From Eukaryota sp. TZLM1-RC (taxonomy: Eukaryota; Metamonada: BaSk clade), in assembly GCA_040285825.1 (NCBI GenBank), contig JAUPSS010000003.1, positions 3,472,001 to 3,536,000 on the forward strand: a DNA stretch of 64,000 nt. Reading direction: 5' to 3'. The position numbers and the translations under genes were made by a program. Of this stretch, positions 41,454 to 51,775 are shown piece by piece. The notes under the pieces were generated by a model, which searched no databases, was not told the DNA's origin, and saw only the letters and a program-made list of their open reading frames with translations. Every line of letters starts with the position of its first letter. Position 1 is the stretch's first letter.

Positions 41454-42380
41454 CAGGGATGACTAAAGTGGTCCAAAAAATGAAATTAAAGTACTTTATT
41501 TACTTTAAGCTTTACTTTAAACTTTAAGCTTTAAGCTCTAAAATTGGCTAAAGTGGTATAAAGTAGTGAACGCTTCTTTCTTTACTCTCCACCCCTTTCT
41601 CACTTCATTTTTCTTATATATTTTCTTTTGTTAATGACTTCACTCCCTTGTGAGGCTTGGACGAATGTCTGTCAAGTCAACGAAGTTGTTTCAAAGACTT
41701 GTGCGCGCTTTCAATGTCTATTATGCGATGAGGTCTATTCTGTCAACCGATGGGCAATGGAAGGGCATTATGTACCTGACCTACTACCTAAAAGACAGGT
41801 ACCGTTATGCAACCAAATAGGGTGTCCTGAGAGTAACAATGGTAAGAAGGTTGCAGACTTACGAGTGTATCTAGCTACACATTCTAGACAACGCAAAAGA
41901 CGAGCTTCCAGTATCAATAGTCCAGCTCCTAGACAAGCACTTCCGTCCTTTTCAAGTCCTTCTCCACTTACTCCTTTTAGAGGAGGAAGAAGTAGTTCAA
42001 AGAAGTATTGGGACTGGCTGAATGGTGCAGATGTCCCCAATGAACCTGATGAGTTGGAAGTAAGTAGCGGGGTGTCATCCGATGAAGATGTAATTGAGAT
42101 CCATGAGTAGAAGAGTGTTGGTGCTCATCCACCACATACTTAATTTTTCAATCAGTTTTTGATGAGTTTCTGAATAAATGTTAGGTTTTGTTATCTTATG
42201 GTGAATTGAAAAGTTACCTTACTTGAAGAGGATTTCGTAAATAGAATGTTCTCTATTAAAATGTACAACATGTTTGTCAAACCAAATAATGATGACTCTA
42301 CTTTATCAAAAAAAGATTCTTTAAAGTAAAGTAAAATAAAGTAAAGTGCTTAAAGTACTTTACCACTTTAGTTATGCCTG
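41454..42380 (+). mobile_element. second hAT-type element nested in the first
   Basis: 927-bp element whose ends CAGGGATGACTAAAGTGGT and (reverse complement) CAGGCATAACTAAAGTGGT are inverted repeats with two mismatches. It is flanked by the 8-bp duplication GGTCAGAC (41446-41453 and 42381-42388). Both subterminal regions are packed with AAAGTA/CTTTA motifs. Removing it and one duplication restores the outer transposase frame (FDGWSDPSKKHY). It carries only a 159-codon ORF, so it is non-autonomous. Confidence 0.93.
41634..42110 (+). CDS. small protein with BED-like zinc finger in the nested element
   Basis: ATG at 41634 (MTSLPCEAW). A possible BED-type finger, FQCLLCDEVYSVNRWAMEGH, is followed by a second Cys-rich turn (VPLCNQIGCPES), a Ser/Pro/Arg-rich linker and an acidic tail (SSDEDVIEIHE). 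No DDE catalytic domain follows, so it is at most the DNA-binding part of a hAT transposase. Intact frame; function not shown. Confidence 0.5.
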   Translation: MTSLPCEAWTNVCQVNEVVSKTCARFQCLLCDEVYSVNRWAMEGHYVPDLLPKRQVPLCNQIGCPESNNGKKVADLRVYLATHSRQRKRRASSINSPAPRQALPSFSSPSPLTPFRGGRSSSKKYWDWLNGADVPNEPDELEVSSGVSSDEDVIEIHE

Positions 42381-43955
42381 GGTCAGACCCATCAAAAAAA
42401 CACTATCTCAACTTTTTATTGGTTAGTCATTCTGGAGTCTATTTTGTAAAGTCAATTGATACAAGTGGTGTACACAACAATGCCATATATATAGCAACTG
42501 AAATAAAAGCTGTATTAGTAGCTGTTGGTCCATCAAAGGTCACTCAAATTATTTCCGATAATGCACCTGTTTGCCCCGCTGCTGTTGACATCATCCAAAA
42601 TGAATTCGACCATATTCATTTTTCCCCATGTAGCTCTCATACACTCGATTTCTCGATTTGGCTCTAAAAGGTTTTAAAGAAATACTTCCTTTTTCAAATT
42701 TGATACAAAATTCTATCAAACTTTCTACATTTATCATCAATAAAAATGTATTTCGAGAAGAATTCGAAAGGAGATCACCAGACAAATTATTGAAGCCTTC
42801 ACCAACACGCTTTTATACAAATTTTCTTCTTTTTGACCGGCTACTAAAAGTGAAAGAACATTTATTAAGTATAATACTGGCCGACAATGTTGAAAAAGCT
42901 GCTGAAAAATTGAATGCAGACACTAGATCCGAGTATACAAGACTGAAATTTCTAATCGATGGCATATGGTGGAATAACATTTAGGAACTGCTTGAATACT
43001 GGAAGCCTTTTGTTTCATTAATTCGCTTTACAGATTAATTAATTAGGAATAACGTTGTGCTCAGCAAACTTTTGAGTCGTTCAAGGAAATTATGCAACGA
43101 TGTGTTTGAAACAAATTTGTCGTTTTTGTCCTATGATAAAAATGTATCATTGAAGAGTGAGATACAAGGTCGATGTCACCAAGTAATTACCTATTTTCAT
43201 GTTGTTGCACACCTGTTGGATCCTGAATCCCATGTAGAATTAGGAGCAATGAATGACAATCAAGTGGCAGCACTTCAAAAAACAATTATTAAGTGTTTAG
43301 GAGTTGAAGATGGTCGCAAGGCTTATAGAGAATTTTTAGACTACGAGCATAGACCAGGATTCTACTGTAACTTTCTGATGTGGAATGAATGTGATAAAAT
43401 GAGTCCTATGACATGGTGGAAGATCTACGGTTCTAGATATGGTATGCTGTGTGATGTAGCTGTGAAAGTACTTGCTCAAGCCACATCAAGTGGTGCAGCA
43501 GAGCGCAACTGGAGTGTTCACTCAGTTATCAAAACGAAGAGAAGAAACAGAATGAGTCCAAAGTTGTTGGATGACTAGGTCTTCATATATGCAAACTCAA
43601 GACTGAAAAATCAGTTAGCCTGTGTCAATTCTTCAGAAGAATTTTTACCCTGGGATGATGAATATCTTATCGCGGTTCCAGACCCTGATGGTGAAGACTC
43701 GATTGTACCACTTGAAGACTTTGTAGATCCTTGTTATTACGAAAACCTTTAGTTTTGTTTCTATATTTTTATGTTTTTGCACCATAAAGTTGTATCAACG
43801 ATTTTGTCGGATAAACACCTGGACATGTGTTGATCAGCTTTGGACACGTGTCGGACACGTGTAAAGGGTAAATCCGAACACTGATCTTGATGTGAAATTC
43901 TCAGAGATCCAAAACTCAATCCCACACCTCATTTTAACATACAATATCTGTAAGA

Positions 43956-45932
43956 ATGACCCACAGCCTCAATGTTTCTCTTCTTGACATGGGACATAGC
44001 TTCTTTAAAGCAGGTATTCAAGCTGAAGAATCCAAATCGCTTCAAGCTGCTGTCCAGCACTATTGTGATGCTGCGGAAGCATATTATCGATATGCACAGA
44101 AATCATCTCCATGTACCGATAAACAAAAGTACATTAAAATGAGTCATGATATAGTCAGTAGAGCCGAACAACTGATGATCTCCTTTTCGCCTACTTTTCT
44201 ATCTTCTAGAAGTGTTTCTCTGTCTTCTTCAGAAATAGAGGTACTGAAGAAAGCCAGTAAAATACACAATCTTGTTTTTCTTCCCTGGGTACATGCTGAT
44301 TCACGGTCAGTTAAAACCTCACCCAATTATACAGATCCCAATGGCTTATTCACCCTCACTGAAAGGCAAGCTTCGTACTTCACCTCGTGGAGAAGGGCGA
44401 CTGAGTTTAGTAATTCAATGAAGTCGCCAGAACCCAAATCTATCAAACAAACGTTAATTTCTGATTGTTCTTTTGTTGCGTCCTTAATTGTGGCAAGTAA
44501 CTATGAAAAAACTTTTTCTAAATCCTTGTTCTCGTCTATTATTTATCCTCAAAGGAACTTCCAACCTCATCTAAGTCCTTCTGGACATTACATCATTCGA
44601 TTAAAGTACAATGGTGTCTTTAGGAGGATTGACATTGATGATTTCCTTCCATATTCTAATCGGACAAAATATCCTTTGTTGTGTTCATTCTCCACCACTG
44701 GTTCATTGCTTGTTCCTTTGCTGGAAAAGGCTTTTCTTAAGTTAAATGGTTGTTCTTATAAATTCAAGGGGTCTTGGTCTAGTTATGATTTAAACTGTTT
44801 ATTTGGATTTGTACCAGAGACGATTGATTTAAGCAAGGAACAAGAGCTGAAAAAGGCTTTGAACAGGTTCGTTTCAGGTCATCAGCATGGGTACTGTCTG
44901 GCCACCCTCTCCTCTGATAAATGTGGTCAATTGAATGATGCTACTCCTATCGAATCTCATCATGCTTATGCAGTTCTTGAGGTCAAGAATGGTAACGTCA
45001 AGATAATGAACCCATGGCAAACAGGAGGCTTACTGAATGATGGAGTCTTCTCGGTGGAATTGAATTCACTATCCACTTGGTTTAAACATTTGGACCTGTC
45101 GTGGGATGTTCACCAGTTGTTTCCGTCCTCAAAAGTGATTCATTTTTCTTTAGAAGCATCTCGGTTCTCTTCTCTATTCAATTCACCTCAGTTTGTTTTG
45201 AATTTCTCTCATTCAAAATCCGCTACTGATGTTTGGATATTGCTTGAAAGACATCGTAGCCTACATTCAGACGAACAGTTCTCTACCTGTCATTTGCAAC
45301 TTTCCACCGAAGAGAATTCACCTGACATGGACAAACAAATATTGAATTATGATTCAAGAAAGTTTTTTCTTCGAGGTTCTTATTCCAATTCGTATCATTT
45401 ATTACACAAGTTTGAACTTTGGTCCGATCAAACTGAATTGATTGCTGCTATTGACCAAACTTCCAGAGATCATTATGCTAGCTTCTCTCTCTCGGTGTTT
45501 TCCACTTCTCCCTTCTCTCTACGTCAACTCTCTTCATCTTATGCCTTCACCAGACAGTTCGACGGAGCGTGGGGTACATCCAATTCTGGAGGAAGAAGAG
45601 GAAGTGTTGGATGGCTCACAAACCCACAGTTTGGTTTGTTTTTGGGATGTAGTTGTAACGTTGTCATTGGAGTTAATGCTAGCTTGGACCTTAGCGTTGG
45701 GTGCTCGTTGTGTAGAGTGTCTACTTGGAAACAACCAATCACTGAGTCTTCAATTGTTTATGATGTTATTGAAACTGAAACTTATTACATCAAGTCAAAC
45801 CATTTGAAGTTAAACTTGTCAGCTGGAAGCTATATCGTTATTCCATCTACTTTTGATCCTGGTAACTGTGGAAGTTTTTCTCTCGCGGTTTATTCAATGT
45901 CTGACAGTATTGAGGTTTGTAAGTTGATATGA
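43956..45932 (+). CDS. CAPN7: calpain-7 / PalB-type cysteine protease
   Basis: Calpain-7 is a calcium-independent calpain that binds ESCRT-III through MIT domains. The 658-aa product has an N-terminal MIT-like three-helix region (residues ~10-75, AAVQHYCDAAEAYYRYAQKS), then the protease core with Cys171 in LISDCSFVASL, SGHYIIRLKYNGVFRRIDID (family: GKYMVKLHLNGVPRKVIID), His in HHAYAVLEV and Asn in KIMNPW, so the triad is intact. Two beta-sandwich C2L-like domains follow (WILLERH; YAFTRQFDGAWG), ending YIVIPSTFDPGN as in calpain-7. It is shorter than animal calpain-7 (813 aa), with a single MIT unit. Its 5' region was hit by the hAT element. Confidence 0.93.
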   Translation: MTHSLNVSLLDMGHSFFKAGIQAEESKSLQAAVQHYCDAAEAYYRYAQKSSPCTDKQKYIKMSHDIVSRAEQLMISFSPTFLSSRSVSLSSSEIEVLKKASKIHNLVFLPWVHADSRSVKTSPNYTDPNGLFTLTERQASYFTSWRRATEFSNSMKSPEPKSIKQTLISDCSFVASLIVASNYEKTFSKSLFSSIIYPQRNFQPHLSPSGHYIIRLKYNGVFRRIDIDDFLPYSNRTKYPLLCSFSTTGSLLVPLLEKAFLKLNGCSYKFKGSWSSYDLNCLFGFVPETIDLSKEQELKKALNRFVSGHQHGYCLATLSSDKCGQLNDATPIESHHAYAVLEVKNGNVKIMNPWQTGGLLNDGVFSVELNSLSTWFKHLDLSWDVHQLFPSSKVIHFSLEASRFSSLFNSPQFVLNFSHSKSATDVWILLERHRSLHSDEQFSTCHLQLSTEENSPDMDKQILNYDSRKFFLRGSYSNSYHLLHKFELWSDQTELIAAIDQTSRDHYASFSLSVFSTSPFSLRQLSSSYAFTRQFDGAWGTSNSGGRRGSVGWLTNPQFGLFLGCSCNVVIGVNASLDLSVGCSLCRVSTWKQPITESSIVYDVIETETYYIKSNHLKLNLSAGSYIVIPSTFDPGNCGSFSLAVYSMSDSIEVCKLI

Positions 45933-46029
45933 TATTAGTTGTTTTTGTTTGTGTAAATATTAAATTTTTCTTGAACGATTCATTTATCTTTTGTTATCCC
46001 ATATGATATAAGTCAGTCGCATAATAGGG

Positions 46030-47474
46030 TATATTTTATGGATTGTGAAACTCAGGCTTGGGCAGATAGTTACCCCAACCAAAGAGTTCTTGACAATTGG
46101 TTGGAGTGACAGACTTTCCACATTTACAAATTAATCCATGAGGAAGATTATCAGGCCAAATAAAAGATCGAAGACGCATAGATAATAAAAAGCAAGGGTC
46201 ATTGAGAAACAAACCATAAATTCTTGGTACTTGATTAATTAAACAAGAAGCAGAACTTTCGCAAACATTCAGTAAAAAATTTGCAAAAGCGGGATTTTTT
46301 TGTTTGGCCATGCCAAGACGTACTTCACAATCCAAGCCTTCAAATATTACTGTCAATTTTTGTTGAAGCTTCTTCACACAATACCTTTAATTAACTAAAT
46401 TTCGTGGAGGAATCTCTTGAACTGAGTCGGGAAAACATTGACACCAAATCTGTGGTGCAATTTTATTAATGGCAACATCAAGGTCATACAAATATTTTAA
46501 AAATGATGGACTGAGCAAATGAATTTCTTCAGGGAAACGATTAAGAAATTCAAAAATAAAATTTTTGCCACCACCAACAAAAGCTGCTTGACAAAGAATT
46601 GAGGATTTGGTAAAGCCAACACCACCGAATTGTGAAGAAGAGAACAAGTGAGCTCGAATTAGCTCAGGATTCCCTTCTGATAGGGAAGCAAAGAAAGTTG
46701 CCCGAAGTTGATTAAATGATCGGCAAAAATCGATAGACAATGAAGGTGCTGTCGACCTCAACAAGTGAGTAATTTTTCCGGAGTAACAAATTTTTAAAGT
46801 AAAAAACTTGATATGTTTTTCAATTTCTAATTCAGAAATTAATATAGAAAACTTATACAGTAAAGTTTATTACATTCCGATCAAAAGTCCATGACGCAGT
46901 TAGGGATCAACTCTATTGTATGTCTCAGTCACACAGAATTGTCTCCTGTTTAGAACGTTTACTTTCTCGTTTGGTTGATGAAGATACTTTGAATTCTTTT
47001 GGTCGTAATAGTGGTGATTTAATGCTTGAAGGTCTTGAAGGGCCCACTATCATTACTGATGTGAGATCAACTGATGTGTGTAATAATTCTTTCATACCAT
47101 TAGCTCAGTCAAAACACAAGAATCGGCCGTCTGTTGACGAAAATTCTAAAATTGATAAATATAAAGCAAAATTGCTATCCTTGAATGCTGAATCGTATAC
47201 TCATTATGTTTTATGTCCATTTGCTTTTTCCTTACATGGTACGCTTGGACCACTTGCTTTATCTTTTTTGGATGATTTTGTTGAAATTGTAAAACAACCT
47301 ACAGGAAGAATTTTTGACAAAATGTTTTGGCAGAACAGAATTGTATTTTCAATTTTCAAAGGTGTTGTCCCCTTATTATCTTCTGCTTTGTTTTCTCTTG
47401 GTCGCTTTTGTGAAGAAAAAACATTCAGTCGATTCTTTTTGGCTGATTTGTGCTATGAAGATATAGAATTTTAA
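46030..47474. mobile_element. LINE family 1 insertion with 5' inversion (twin priming)
   Basis: Two blocks of one LINE lie head to head. Minus-strand 46850-46100 encodes the RT C-terminal part, ordered SELEIEKHIKFF, RSTAPSLSIDFCRSFNQLR, FGGVGFTKSSILCQAAFVGGGK, CQCFPDSVQEIPPRN, MRLRSFIWPDNLPHGL, CKCGKSVT. Plus-strand 46860-47474 continues with FITFRSKVHDAVRDQL, LVDEDTLNSFG, the endonuclease core TIITDVRSTDVC, CPFAFSLHGTLGPLAL and the stop after CYEDIEF. In element coordinates the two blocks are almost contiguous (a gap of about 8 codons). The 3' block is open for 184 codons; the 5' block has a stop near 46385. Confidence 0.88.
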
Positions 47475-47499
47475 GTTTTGTGTTTAGTTTCTCGTTGGA

Positions 47500-47640
47500 A
47501 TAAAAAAAATTAAATTAAAAAAAACTCAGAATTAATGGGACGAAATTCAGTAAACCAAGCTTACCTCTACAAAATCCTGTTCTGCTTGTTTTCTCGCCAC
47601 TGCTTCTCTTATGTGTTGATCAAGGGTAGTTGTCTACCTT
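47500..47640 (-). mobile_element. LINE family 2, 3' end only
   Basis: The minus strand encodes the terminal residues IREAVARKQAEQDFVEV and the 3' tail with TTTCGTCCCATTAATTCTGAG, matching 57395-57500 and 18655-18760. It meets the twin-primed LINE tail to tail. Coding decay cannot be judged in so short a piece. Confidence 0.6.
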
Positions 47641-47650
47641 ACAAACACCA

Positions 47651-49497
47651 TGTCGAAGGGATACCTCAACGGTCTAAGAGCGCCCCTGATTGGGCAAATT
47701 TTGAACCTGAGACCCAGAAACTTCCGGAACATGATATATACAAAAATATAAACATATCCTGGATTTGAGCGAAAAGCTACCTTCAGAGGAAGCAAACAAT
47801 GTGTTTGTAACTCCTTCAGTAGTGTCATTTCCAGGAAGAAGATTATCATCTATTCCGTCATCTGGACAAAATACACCAATTCCGTCAACTGTAGCGGTAG
47901 CAACAGGCAGCTCATCAGCACCTACAGCATCGAGAGATCCTCTTGTCTTTTCCACAGGCTTATATGATAAACCTGTAACCTATGAAGAGAAACTAATTAG
48001 AATAATCGAGGAAAGGAAAAGACTAAAGAAAATAAATAAAAACAAATAATAAATTAAAGAAACTGGATGATGGATTTGATTCCAAAATTTTTTCAACTTT
48101 TTAGTCAATTTCGCTAATTGGGCAAAGACTAAAAGAGACCGTGATGGACCTATTAGACCTTTCCAGCCTATCACTAAATACGGGCAACCTAAACACGAAT
48201 ATGATTTCCTTAGGACCATGTTTTATGAGATAGACCTCCTCCATATTAGCGAAATGATCGAAGGTACTGTCTTGTCACAATGGCAAACTTGTTTAGGAGG
48301 ACGCAAAAAACCTTTAGGGACAAACGCAACCGACCACGTGATTTGGGAATTTTTGTTATTGAGCACCCAATATAAGACCATTTCCGAGGTGAATCAAGCC
48401 TTGAGTGCGACAAGATACCCTGAAATCAGTCTAAAATCCGCCGAAGTCATTTGAAACACGTTTATAGAGCAGTTTATTTAAATAATGAGACGGTCAACGG
48501 AAATGCCGGTAACCGACGGTCAACCTTCTGTTGTTTTCCTGCTAGGAGGATCTTAGAAGAAATCAACAAGAAAACTAACGATCAATTAGTAAATACCTAC
48601 GGTATTTGGATTGATGAATTCCCACAAGGTGGCAGGGACGTTGTCAAATTGGATGACGCCATATATGCTCTTGGACAAGCCTTCGTGCAGAAATTGAAAG
48701 AATTTAATAATCTGGAGTTATCAATTTTGAAAATATTATTTGGTAACAAACCTTCGTTTAGGGGACCAAGCCAGTCAAGAAATTCCTCAAGAATGCACCC
48801 TAGAAATTCTAAGGATAGTGGTAAACCTAAACATCAACCCAAGCAAATTCTTCCTGGGCAATGGTGTAGCATCTGTAATACAGATAGACACGCTGAAGAC
48901 AAATGCTTTTCAGTAGTAGGTAGACCCGGCAACAAAAAACGAAGAGGTGGTCCAGGTGACAAGTGTAAGTTTTTTAGTAGTAATAAATCAGATGAATACA
49001 CATCTTTTAATATCAAGTTATTATTAATAACCTTACACATAATTCAATCAATACCATTTATAAAATGAGCAAAATGGATTCGAATTATAGACACCTAAAT
49101 CCATTAAAAAGATTTAGAGAGTCGTCCAATCCTGTGGGTTCTATCCACAGTGTTAGACTATCCAGGGAGACAGAAGACTAAACAAGGTCTAACGGGAAAC
49201 TTTGGTTGAACTGTTCAATAAACAAAAAAAGTACAAGGCGAAATCGATAATGGAGCTGCATTCTCAGCATTGTCAATAAATTTAGCCCTCAAATGTAATA
49301 TGACGGTCAATAACAATAAAACCGTCAAATACCTATTGGCAAACGGTATTCGCTCCACGACCCTAGGATGTGCAAGTGGTTTTCTGGCTCTCAATGTCGG
49401 TAACTTGGCCACTCAAGTGTTTTCAAGAATCGAACTCCAGATCATACCTGATACCAACAATTTTTTGATCGGAAGAGACTTATTACAAACCAGCACG
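47651..49497 (+). pseudogene. LTR-retroelement gag-protease remnant
   Basis: Broken gag frames run from an ATG at 47651 through 47765-48046, 48121-48454 and 48451-49068, with a zinc-knuckle-like CSICNTDRHAEDKC (48867-48908). An aspartic protease follows, with an active-site-like DNGAAFSAL (near 49246) and FLIGRDLLQ (near 49465). Stops and frameshifts separate the parts. The protease is interrupted by the tandem LTR array, whose CACG target duplication begins at 49494. No RT follows on the far side, so the element was already truncated. Confidence 0.7.
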
Positions 49498-49639
49498 TGT
49501 TGCTGTTACTGATAAACTAACCTAGTGAACAGATGAGGAATTCACATGATGACGTGGCACTTGTTCAAGAACAAGTATTTTTATTAATAAAGCTCTCTTT
49601 TCTTCTTTTCATCTTTAGTCTTTCTGCCTAACGGCATCA
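49498..49639 (+). repeat. LTR copy A of the tandem array
   Basis: 142 bp, TGTTGC...GGCATCA. The first six bases differ at two positions from copies B and C (TGATGT). Confidence 0.88.
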
Positions 49640-49696
49640 ATAATTGTTGGCCCTCATTGCAGATGTTATCTACACTCGTATTACATCCATTTCTTG

Positions 49697-50289
49697 CTTC
49701 TATGGAAGTGGATGATGTTCTGTTGTTCCTACAACAGTGGAAGGTGTACTTTTCTATTACACCAAAGTCGGACCTTGTTCCAGCAAGGCTCCTTGTTGAG
49801 CCCTTCTTGTAAGTATCATTGGTTCTCACAAGACCTGGGGTTGATTCATCCGATGAGGTGTTTCTGAATCATTTAAGATCCTCCACCTCGTTTTTCTCAT
49901 ACGAGGAATTCAACTTTATGATCAGATTCGCCAAGGGTATTCTTCCATTAAGATTGCAGAAATTTCTGATTTCTCGAATTTGGGACGAGGTATTCTTCGA
50001 TTTTCCTACATTGGTAAATACCGCAGAAGATGAACTACCTTATTGCACGCGAGTAGCTTCTTGAAACAGGTCTTCAAAGACTGTTTTTGAAAATACTGAC
50101 TCTGTGCGTCAACCTGGTATGAAGTCTCGTTCATCCCATAGGTTTCCCAATCTGACTGACAAGACATGTTTCAAATGTCATCAGAAAGGTCATCTAGCTC
50201 GTGATTGCCCCTCAAAAGTTAAGCACGAAGTAAATCATCTACACCACGTGTCTCAGTATCTCGCAAATCCCCTATCTTCATTATCCTAA
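49697..50289 (+). pseudogene. gag of the tandem element, unit 1
   Basis: In one frame from an ATG near 49699: VDDVLLFLQQWKVYFSI, a stop (TAA near 49809), then LTRPGVDSSDEVFLNHL, IRFAKGILPLRLQKFLI and WDEVFFDFPTLVNTAEDE, a stop (TGA, 50062), and a CCHC knuckle CFKCHQKGHLARDC (50169-50210). The same two stops occur in unit 2, so they predate the tandem duplication. Confidence 0.75.
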
Positions 50290-50329
50290 ATGGTTTACGA
50301 AACTGTTGAAAGAAAATAGGAAGATGTTG

Positions 50330-50471
50330 TGATGTTGTTACTGATAAACTAACCTAGTAAACAGATGAGGAATTCACATGATGACGTGGCACTTGTTCAA
50401 GAACAAGTATTTTTATTAATAAAGCTCTCTTTTCTTCTTTTTATCTTTAGTCTTTCTGCCTAACGGCATCA
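50330..50471 (+). repeat. LTR copy B of the tandem array
   Basis: 142 bp, shared between the two units; near-identical to copies A and C. Confidence 0.88.
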
Positions 50472-50530
50472 ATAATTGTTGGCCCTCATTGCAGATGTTA
50501 TCTACACTCGTATTACATCCGTTTCTTGCT

Positions 50531-51121
50531 TCTATGGAAGTGGATGATGTTCTGTTGTTCCTACAACAGTGGAAGGTGTACTCTTCTATTACACCAAAGA
50601 CGGACCTTGTTCCAGCAAGGCTCCTTGTTGAGCCCTTCTTGTAAGTATCATTGGTTCTCACAAGACCTGGGGTTGATTCATCCGATGAGGTGTTTCTGAA
50701 TCATTTAAGATCCTCCACCTCGTTTTTCTCATACGAGGAATTCAACTTTATGATCAGATTCGCCAAGGGTATTCTTCCATTAGGATTGCAGAAATTTCTG
50801 ATTTCTCGAATTTGGGACGAGGTATTCTTCGATTTTCCTACATTGGTAAATACCGCAGAAGATGAACTACCTTATTGCACGCGAGTAGCTTCTTGAAACA
50901 GGTCTTCAAAGACTGTTTTTGAAAATACTGACTCTGTGCGTCAACCTGGTATGAAGTCTCGTTCATGCCATAGGTTTCGCAATCTGACTGACAAGACATG
51001 TTTCAAATGTCATCAGAAAGGTCATCTAGCTCGTGATTGCCCCTCAAAAGTTAAGCACGAAGTAAATCATCTACACCACGTGTCTCAGTATCTCACAAAT
51101 CCCCTATCTTCATTATCCTAA
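50531..51121 (+). pseudogene. gag of the tandem element, unit 2
   Basis: Near-identical repeat of unit 1 with a few substitutions (for example ILPLG for ILPLR, HRFRN for HRFPN). It has the same two in-frame stops and the same CCHC knuckle (51001-51042). Confidence 0.75.
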
Positions 51122-51161
51122 ATGGTTTACGAAACTGTTGAAAGAAAATGGGAAGATGTTG

Positions 51162-51303
51162 TGATGTTGTTACTGATAAACTAACTTGGTAGACAGATGA
51201 GGAATTCACATGATGACGTGGCACTTGTTCAAGAACAAGTATTTTTATTAATTAAGCCCTCTTTTCTTCTTTTCATCTTTGGTATTTCTGCCTAACGGCA
51301 TCA
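51162..51303 (+). repeat. LTR copy C of the tandem array
   Basis: 142 bp, ends GGCATCA, followed by the second CACG of the target duplication. It is slightly more diverged from A and B (for example AATTAAGCCCTC for AATAAAGCTCTC). Confidence 0.88.
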
Positions 51304-51639
51304 CACGGTTTCATCATTAGTTTAGATCGCGAGCATATATTTTTTTTACTATTTCGACAGATTCAAATATGTTATACTATCCAACAGGGTATTTTATATT
51401 ACCCAACAGATTCATCTCAAGTCGGTTTCCCGTACAACCAAAAAAAGTTGGGTTAGAAATTAAAACATCTTTTTTCATTGTTCATTTTATTTTAATAAAA
51501 TTTCTGTGATGATTGAAAAAGTTTTTGATTTGAGTTGAAGAAATTGAATTCACATCTTTTTAACAAAAAGGTGACATGAAGCTGATCGGGTTATATATAA
51601 GCCTTAGGGTTATAGCCTTGCCCTAAAAATTTGGCAAAA

Positions 51640-51775
51640 CTGGTGATTACATTCTAGTGAATGGTGATTGGACTAAAGATTCCGGTTTTAAAAGGAAAGG
51701 AAAGTACCCATCCAAAGGTAGAAGTATAAGAGAAGTATTGAGACATGCCACTTACCCTGTATAGTTAATGAAACA
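51640..51775 (+). pseudogene. Fanzor/TnpB-like remnant D
   Basis: Encodes DYILVNGDWTKDSGFKRKGK then PSKGRSIREVLRHA before a stop. This parallels the VVIGYGGW...KGKTSTIRETEIRKLLRR segment of remnant C, the strand and helix that precede the RuvC-II glutamate. It is short and without other domains; assignment rests on this one block. Bases 51308-51639 and 51776-52373 show nothing else I can name. Confidence 0.45.

Larger units (their letters stand above)
41085..43752 (+). pseudogene. hAT transposase, decayed and interrupted
   Basis: The coding trace runs through IRGSASLNLLPNSQAP, a helical segment, LDHSKCILVFDGWSD (first catalytic Asp region), is interrupted at 41454-42380, and resumes with SHSGVYFVKSIDTSG, ISDNAPVCPAAVD (second Asp), CSSHTLDFSIW and a C-terminal dimerisation domain PMTWWKIYGSRYGMLCDVAVK, SSGAAERNWS (catalytic Glu), KTKRRNRMSP. 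Breaks: a stop after KSFSPFF (41306), a frameshift near 42660, stops near 42982 and 43037 and a TAG at 43576. It cannot make active enzyme. Confidence 0.9.
40860..43883 (+). mobile_element. hAT-family DNA transposon (outer element)
   Basis: 3024-bp element with 11-bp perfect terminal inverted repeats CAGTGTTCGGA...TCCGAACACTG. It is flanked by the 8-bp duplication ATCTTGAT (40852-40859 and 43884-43891), the hAT signature. Subterminal copies of GGACACGTGTC occur at both ends, typical transposase-binding repeats. It contains a broken hAT transposase and a second element inserted in it (41454-42380). It lies 73 bp upstream of the calpain ATG. Confidence 0.95.
49498..51303 (+). mobile_element. 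tandem LTR array of a gag-only retroelement
   Basis: Structure LTR-internal-LTR-internal-LTR with an exact 832-bp period: LTRs at 49498-49639, 50330-50471 and 51162-51303 (142 bp each), internal regions at 49640-50329 and 50472-51161. The whole array is flanked by the 4-bp duplication CACG (49494-49497 and 51304-51307), so it is one insertion extended by unequal recombination between LTRs. The internal part encodes only gag. A TGG-initial primer-site candidate starts 8 bases after the first LTR (49648). Confidence 0.92.

Noticed and set aside
49809-49832. GTAAGT...AG 24-bp segment in the gag-only element as an intron
   Set aside because: Removal keeps the frame and removes a stop, but it is shorter than the 31-32-bp class seen here and a retroelement passing through RNA should have lost it.
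49498-51303. Regular repeats considered as a CRISPR or satellite array
   Set aside because: The 142-bp repeats are LTRs with TG...CA ends and a CACG target duplication, and the spacers are identical gag regions.
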